A DNA stretch of 11,519 nucleotides from Thermoleophilia bacterium (GTDB lineage: Bacteria; Actinomycetota; Thermoleophilia; Gaiellales; Gaiellaceae). This document shows, piece by piece, positions 8,398 to 11,519 of the stretch; position 1 is the first letter of the stretch; each line of letters opens with the position of its first letter. The notes beneath the pieces were generated by a model. It was not told where the DNA came from. It did no database searches and saw only the letters and a program-made list of their open reading frames with translations. The DNA lies in contig JAICTB010000054.1 in NCBI GenBank assembly GCA_025936595.1, positions 1-11,519 on the forward strand, given 5' to 3'. The translations under genes were made by a program, and so were the position numbers.

Positions 8398-9508
8398 GTG
8401 ACAGAAGACGGCAAATCACTCACGGAACAGCTCTCAGAGCTCGGGGCCCAGCTCGACTGGGTCCGTGAGTACCTTTGACCCGGCTTCGCTCGAGCAGCAG
8501 CTCGTAGAGCTGGAACAGGAGATGAGCGCGCCGGGCTTCTGGGACGACCAGGCTCGTGCCGCGAAGGTCTCGTCGGACCACGCCCGCGCTTCGCGACGGC
8601 TGGAGGGCTACCGGCAGCTGACGCAGGACTTCGACGATGCGCGCCAGCTCGCCGAGCTGGACGGCGGCGAGATGGACGAGGAGATCGCGCGCGCGCTCGT
8701 TCCGCTACGCGCCGAGTTCGAGCGGCTCCAGGAGGCGGCGCTCTTCAACGGCGAGTACGACACGGGTGATGCCGTCGTCACGCTCCAGTCCGGCACGGGT
8801 GGCACAGACGCGCAGGACTGGGCCGAGATGATGCTGCGGATGTACGAGCGTTGGGGCGCGAACCGGGGCTTCAGGGTCGACCTGCTCGAGGCGAGCCCCG
8901 GCGAGGAAGCCGGCCTGAAGTCCGCCACGTTCACCGTCGGGGGCGAGAACGCCTACGGCATCCTGAAGGCCGAGCGGGGCAAGCACCGCCTCGTGCGCCA
9001 GAGCCCGTTCGACCAGGCGCACCGCCGGCACACGGCTTTCTCGACGGTGATCGTCGCGCCGCTCCTCGCCGCGGACGCAGACGTGGAGATCGACGAGAGC
9101 GACCTCAAGATCGACACCTACCGTGCCCAGGGCGCGGGCGGACAGCACGTCAACAAGACCGACAGTGCCGTCCGGATCACCCATCTCCCGAGCGGCATCG
9201 TCGTCCAGTGCCAGAACGAGCGCTCGCAGTCGGCCAACAAGCAGACCGCGATGCGCGTCCTCAAGGCCCGCCTGATCGAGAAGGCAGAAGAGGAGAGAGA
9301 GGCGCTGCTGGCGAAGGAACGGGGCGGATCGGCCGACACGGGGTTCGGCGGCGAGTCCATCCGGTCGTACGTCCTCCATCCGTACCAGCTCGTGAAAGAC
9401 AGTCGCACAGGCTACGAAATGGGAAATGCCCAGGCCGTCCTCGACGGCGAGCTCGATCCGTTCATCCGCGAGTACCTGCTCGCCCGTGCAGCGGGAAGGA
9501 TCGTCTAG
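8398..9508 (+). CDS. prfB: Peptide chain release factor 2, with programmed +1 frameshift
   Basis: RF2 recognises UGA and UAA stop codons and triggers peptide release. The coding sequence is read as 8398-8475 joined to 8477-9508, skipping T8476, for 369 residues. The first part, 26 codons from GTG 8398, gives a helix ending LGAQLDWVREYL and stops at TGA 8476-8478. The +1 frame continues DPASLEQQLVELEQEM. Joined, YL-D matches the junction of Escherichia coli RF2 (RGYL-D), which shifts at nearly the same codon. In the joined protein the stop-codon tripeptide SPF is at 202-204 (KHRLVRQSPF) and the catalytic GGQ at 247-249 (GAGGQHVNKT), close to E. coli's 205-207 and 250-252. SPF rather than PxT identifies RF2, not RF1. 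The gene's own stop is TAG, read by RF1. A start at GTG 8465 would make an uninterrupted but N-terminally truncated protein; I consider it less likely. ftsE follows, as in other Actinobacteria and B. subtilis. Confidence 0.93.
8464..8479 (+). promoter_or_regulatory. prfB recoding site (CTT TGA C)
   Basis: The slippery CTT at 8473-8475 is followed by TGA 8476-8478 and C8479, the exact core used for autoregulation of RF2: low RF2 lets the ribosome slip +1 and finish the protein. In E. coli AGGGGG stands 3 nt before the CTT; here the same place holds CGTGAG, only a weak anti-Shine-Dalgarno match (GTGAG). The core is intact and the stimulator is degenerate. Confidence 0.85.
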
Positions 9509-9517
9509 ACGGTGGGT

Positions 9518-9523
9518 TACACT
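9518..9523 (+). promoter_or_regulatory. Predicted -10 box for ftsEX
   Basis: TACACT lies 10 nt after the prfB stop. Transcription would start near 9530, before both ATG 9537 and ATG 9570. No good -35 is seen, so ftsEX may also be read through from prfB. Confidence 0.4.
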
Positions 9524-9569
9524 TGAGCGCACAGAGATGGTCCCCGGCGCCGTAGGCGGCGTCTCGAGC

Positions 9570-10337
9570 ATGACCGTGCAGGAACCCGAGCTGACAGACA
9601 CCCAAGCGACGGCCGTCGTCGACGACCCGTTCGAGGCACCGCGCCCCGGCGCAGCGTCGATGATCGTCTTCGAGGCGGTCACGAAGGTCTACGAGCCGGA
9701 CGTCGTGGCGTTGCAGGACGTCACGTTCCACATCGACAAGGGAGAGTTCGTCTTCGTCGTCGGCGCCTCGGGCTCGGGCAAGTCGACGCTCGTGCGGCTC
9801 CTCCTGAAGGAGCTCGACCCGTCGGCCGGCAAGATCGTCGTCGGCGGTCGCGAGCTCGGCCGGCTCAAGCACTCGAAGGTCCCGATGCTGCGCCGCAACA
9901 TCGGCTGCGTCTTCCAGGACTTCAAGCTGCTGCCGCGTCGCACGGCGGCCGAGAACGTCGCCTACGCGCTGAAGGTTCAGGGCGAGTCTGCCGGCGCGAT
10001 CCGCAAGAAGGTGCCGGAGGTGCTCGCCATGGTCGGGCTCTCGCACAAGACGGGCTCACTCCCGGACGAGCTCTCCGGCGGTGAGCAGCAGCGCGTCTCG
10101 ATCGCGCGCGCGTTCGTCAACCATCCGCCGCTCCTCGTCTGCGACGAGCCGACCGGGAACCTCGACCCCGATACCTCGGTCGGGATCATGCAGCTCCTCT
10201 ACCGGATCAACCGCAGCGGCACGACGATCCTGATGGTCACCCACGACCGCGAGATGGTCGACAAGATGCGCAAGCGCGTCATCCAGCTCGAAGGTGGCCG
10301 CCTCGCGCGCGATGAGCGCCGCGGGGGATATGAATGA
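9570..10337 (+). CDS. ftsE: Cell division ATP-binding protein FtsE
   Basis: The ATPase of the FtsEX complex. It sits on the cytoplasmic face of the membrane with FtsX and passes a signal from the divisome to peptidoglycan hydrolases outside. Numbering from ATG 9570 (255 residues): Walker A GASGSGKST (65-73), Q-loop CVFQDFKLLPRRTAAENVAYAL (113-134), a hallmark of FtsE, ABC signature LSGGEQQRVSIARA (168-181), Walker B LLVCDEPTGNLD (188-199) and the switch histidine H225 in MVTHD. Start choice: homology to other FtsE proteins begins at ATG 9660 (MIVFEAVTKVY). ATG 9570 has an AGGCGG 10 nt upstream and ATG 9537 lies just after the -10 box. The stretch before 9660 keeps high third-position GC, so an acidic N-terminal extension of 30-41 residues is likely real. 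The stop overlaps ftsX as ATGA. Confidence 0.95.
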   Translation: MTVQEPELTDTQATAVVDDPFEAPRPGAASMIVFEAVTKVYEPDVVALQDVTFHIDKGEFVFVVGASGSGKSTLVRLLLKELDPSAGKIVVGGRELGRLKHSKVPMLRRNIGCVFQDFKLLPRRTAAENVAYALKVQGESAGAIRKKVPEVLAMVGLSHKTGSLPDELSGGEQQRVSIARAFVNHPPLLVCDEPTGNLDPDTSVGIMQLLYRINRSGTTILMVTHDREMVDKMRKRVIQLEGGRLARDERRGGYE

Positions 10338-11224
10338 GCGGTCGTTTGAAGCTCCTCGTGACGGAGGCGTGGCGGTCGCTCGGCGCGAATCTCTCGACGA
10401 CGGTGGCGGCGACGATGACGGTCCTCATCAGCATGTTCCTGCTCGGTCTGTTCGTTGCGTTCGGAACGTGGATGAACTCGTGGTCCTCGCATGTGAAGCG
10501 CGAGCTCGTCGTGAAGGTGTACTTCATGAAGAGCGCAACGCGCGCGCAGAAGGACAATCTCGGGCGCGAGCTCCAGCAGAACCAGTACGTCGCGGCGAAC
10601 GGCGTCCTCTACGTCTCGAAAGAGCAGGCGCTCGCCGACCAGAAGCGCCGCTACCCGGACCTTTACCAGGGCCTTCCCTACAACCCGCTGCCCGACTCGC
10701 TGCAGGTGCAGCCGAGGCGCGGGGAGGACATCGACAACCTCTACCGCTCGATCGTCAAGCCGGACGGCGCGCTGCCGCCGGGCGTCTCGAAGGTGAACGA
10801 CGCCAAGCAGACGTCGCACGCGATCCTGAGGGTCGCGCACTACATCGACGTGTTCTTCATCCTCGCCGCGGCCGTGCTCCTGATCGCGTCGGTGCTACTC
10901 ATCTCGAACACCATCCGACTCTCAATCTTCTCGCGGCGACGTGAGATCGAGGTGATGAAGCTCGTCGGCGCGACGAACTGGTTCGTGCGCGGTCCCTTCA
11001 TGCTCGAAGGCGTGTTCTGCGGCCTCGTCGGCGCATTCCTCGCGATCTTCTTCCTCGTGATCGGCAAGGCGGCCGTCCTGCCCGCGATCGTGCCGCGGCT
11101 GACGAACGACCCGGACGTCCACTCCTGGGGCTTCCCGCTGATCTCGCTCGTCATCGTCCTCTTCGGCCTGGGTGTCGGCGCCTTCGGCTCGGGGATCACG
11201 ATGCGCCGCTTCCTCAAGGTCTGA
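10334..11224 (+). CDS. ftsX: Cell division protein FtsX
   Basis: The membrane partner of FtsE. It lacks ABC-transport function; its large outer loop recruits and activates peptidoglycan hydrolases (RipC in mycobacteria, PcsB or CwlO in Firmicutes, EnvC in enterobacteria). The 296-residue product has the usual topology: a cytoplasmic N terminus with TEAWRSLGANL, membrane spans at about 22-45, 172-195, 221-248 and 267-288, a large outer loop (46-170) between the first two spans, the cytoplasmic loop RRREIEVMKLVGATNWFVRGPFMLEG (201-226), the most conserved part of the family, and a short RRFLKV tail. Start ATG 10334 overlaps the ftsE stop by 4 nt, so the two are translationally coupled at equal stoichiometry. 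The hydrolase partner is not encoded in the window. Confidence 0.96.
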   Translation: MSGRLKLLVTEAWRSLGANLSTTVAATMTVLISMFLLGLFVAFGTWMNSWSSHVKRELVVKVYFMKSATRAQKDNLGRELQQNQYVAANGVLYVSKEQALADQKRRYPDLYQGLPYNPLPDSLQVQPRRGEDIDNLYRSIVKPDGALPPGVSKVNDAKQTSHAILRVAHYIDVFFILAAAVLLIASVLLISNTIRLSIFSRRREIEVMKLVGATNWFVRGPFMLEGVFCGLVGAFLAIFFLVIGKAAVLPAIVPRLTNDPDVHSWGFPLISLVIVLFGLGVGAFGSGITMRRFLKV

Positions 11225-11519
11225 GCACAGCGGACTCCCCACTGCTCGTCGTCGAGGTGAGCCGCCGCGGCCGGCTGATCACGGGCGATCCCTTCTTCAC
11301 ACCGGGCGTCCCGGTCGTCCTCGACGCGAAAGGCAGCGGCGACATCGCCCACGGCGACCTCGCCGTCGTTCGCACCGGCCGCGGGCGCGCGCGCATCGAA
11401 CGCGACCTCGGGCCTGCGGACGTGGTCGAGAACGTGCTCGAGGCGCTCCTCGTCGAGCGCGGCGCCCGCAGGCCGTTCGAGCCGCACGAGCCGCCGGCGA
11501 TGGACCTTGCGGGACGGAC
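11221..11519 (+). CDS. RNase R/VacB-like exoribonuclease, N-terminal part
   Basis: The frame runs open to the window edge (about 99 codons). It reads LLVVEVSRRGRLITGDPFFTPGVPVVLD, then GDIAHGDLAVVRTGRGRARIERDLG, then ADVVENVLEALLVERGARRPFEP. This order, a strand with RRGR, a GDLAVVR strand, RARIERxLG and then a helix leading to an xRRPFxP segment, resembles the N-terminal cold-shock/OB region of RNase II-family 3'-5' exoribonucleases. The catalytic RNB domain would lie beyond the window, so the call is provisional. There is no ATG or GTG before GTG 11257, which would cut into the first strand. CTG 11221 overlaps the ftsX stop as CTGA, like the ATGA overlaps of the two other gene pairs here, and is the proposed start. 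Confidence 0.6.
   Translation, partial: MSTADSPLLVVEVSRRGRLITGDPFFTPGVPVVLDAKGSGDIAHGDLAVVRTGRGRARIERDLGPADVVENVLEALLVERGARRPFEPHEPPAMDLAGR

Noticed and set aside
6734..8419. A 561-codon open frame on the minus strand opposite the membrane-protein gene
   Set aside because: Its product is an Arg/Glu-rich composition artefact. The plus strand has clear membrane segments and a promoter.
8465..8476. RF2 starting at GTG 8465 with no frameshift
   Set aside because: The upstream 26 codons encode the expected N-terminal helix and the CTT TGA C core is exact; there is no ribosome binding site or -10 box at the right distance from 8465.
9426..9536. FtsE starting inside prfB at ATG 9426
   Set aside because: It overlaps the C-terminal coding region of prfB, and the translated stretch is out-of-frame noise; better starts lie after the -10 box.

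Overview
The window is a GC-rich bacterial chromosome segment, densely packed with genes all on the + strand. Gene content, very high third-position GC, many GTG/TTG starts and TANNNT-type -10 boxes point to a high-GC actinobacterium. The style of several proteins suggests the deep-branching class Thermoleophilia (Gaiellales or Solirubrobacterales). The lineage is an inference, because no search could be run.

Layout from left to right. (1) Positions 1-1771 look like one transcription unit: the tail of S-adenosylhomocysteine hydrolase, mtnA (methylthioribose-1-phosphate isomerase) and a sugar-1-phosphate nucleotidyltransferase. The first two recycle by-products of S-adenosylmethionine. A hairpin follows at 1786-1812. 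(2) A good promoter (1816-1844) precedes a ComF-family phosphoribosyltransferase whose reading frame has no ATG, GTG or TTG start before its zinc-binding cysteines. (3) hpf (short ribosome hibernation factor) and an unrecognised 197-residue protein built from two diverged copies of a ~70-residue unit. (4) secA, a GNAT acetyltransferase overlapping its end, and a polytopic membrane protein resembling GT-C glycosyltransferases. (5) prfB (release factor 2), which needs a +1 frameshift at CTT TGA C, then ftsE and ftsX, whose products control septal peptidoglycan hydrolysis, and the start of an RNase R/VacB-like exoribonuclease that runs off the window.

The core order comF - hpf - secA - prfB - ftsE - ftsX is the same order as in Bacillus subtilis, where flagellar and other genes are interspersed. 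This looks like an ancient housekeeping neighbourhood for protein synthesis, secretion and division, with lineage-specific genes inserted.

Several genes (secA, the membrane protein, prfB, probably comF) have a -10-like hexamer 7-8 nt before the start codon, which suggests leaderless mRNAs. No mobile element, CRISPR array, tRNA or rRNA gene was seen, and no gene-free stretch exceeds about 100 bases. I found no evidence of a wholly new multi-gene system. The points most worth checking are the prfB recoding site, the comF start anomaly, the duplicated unknown protein beside hpf, and the leaderless pattern.
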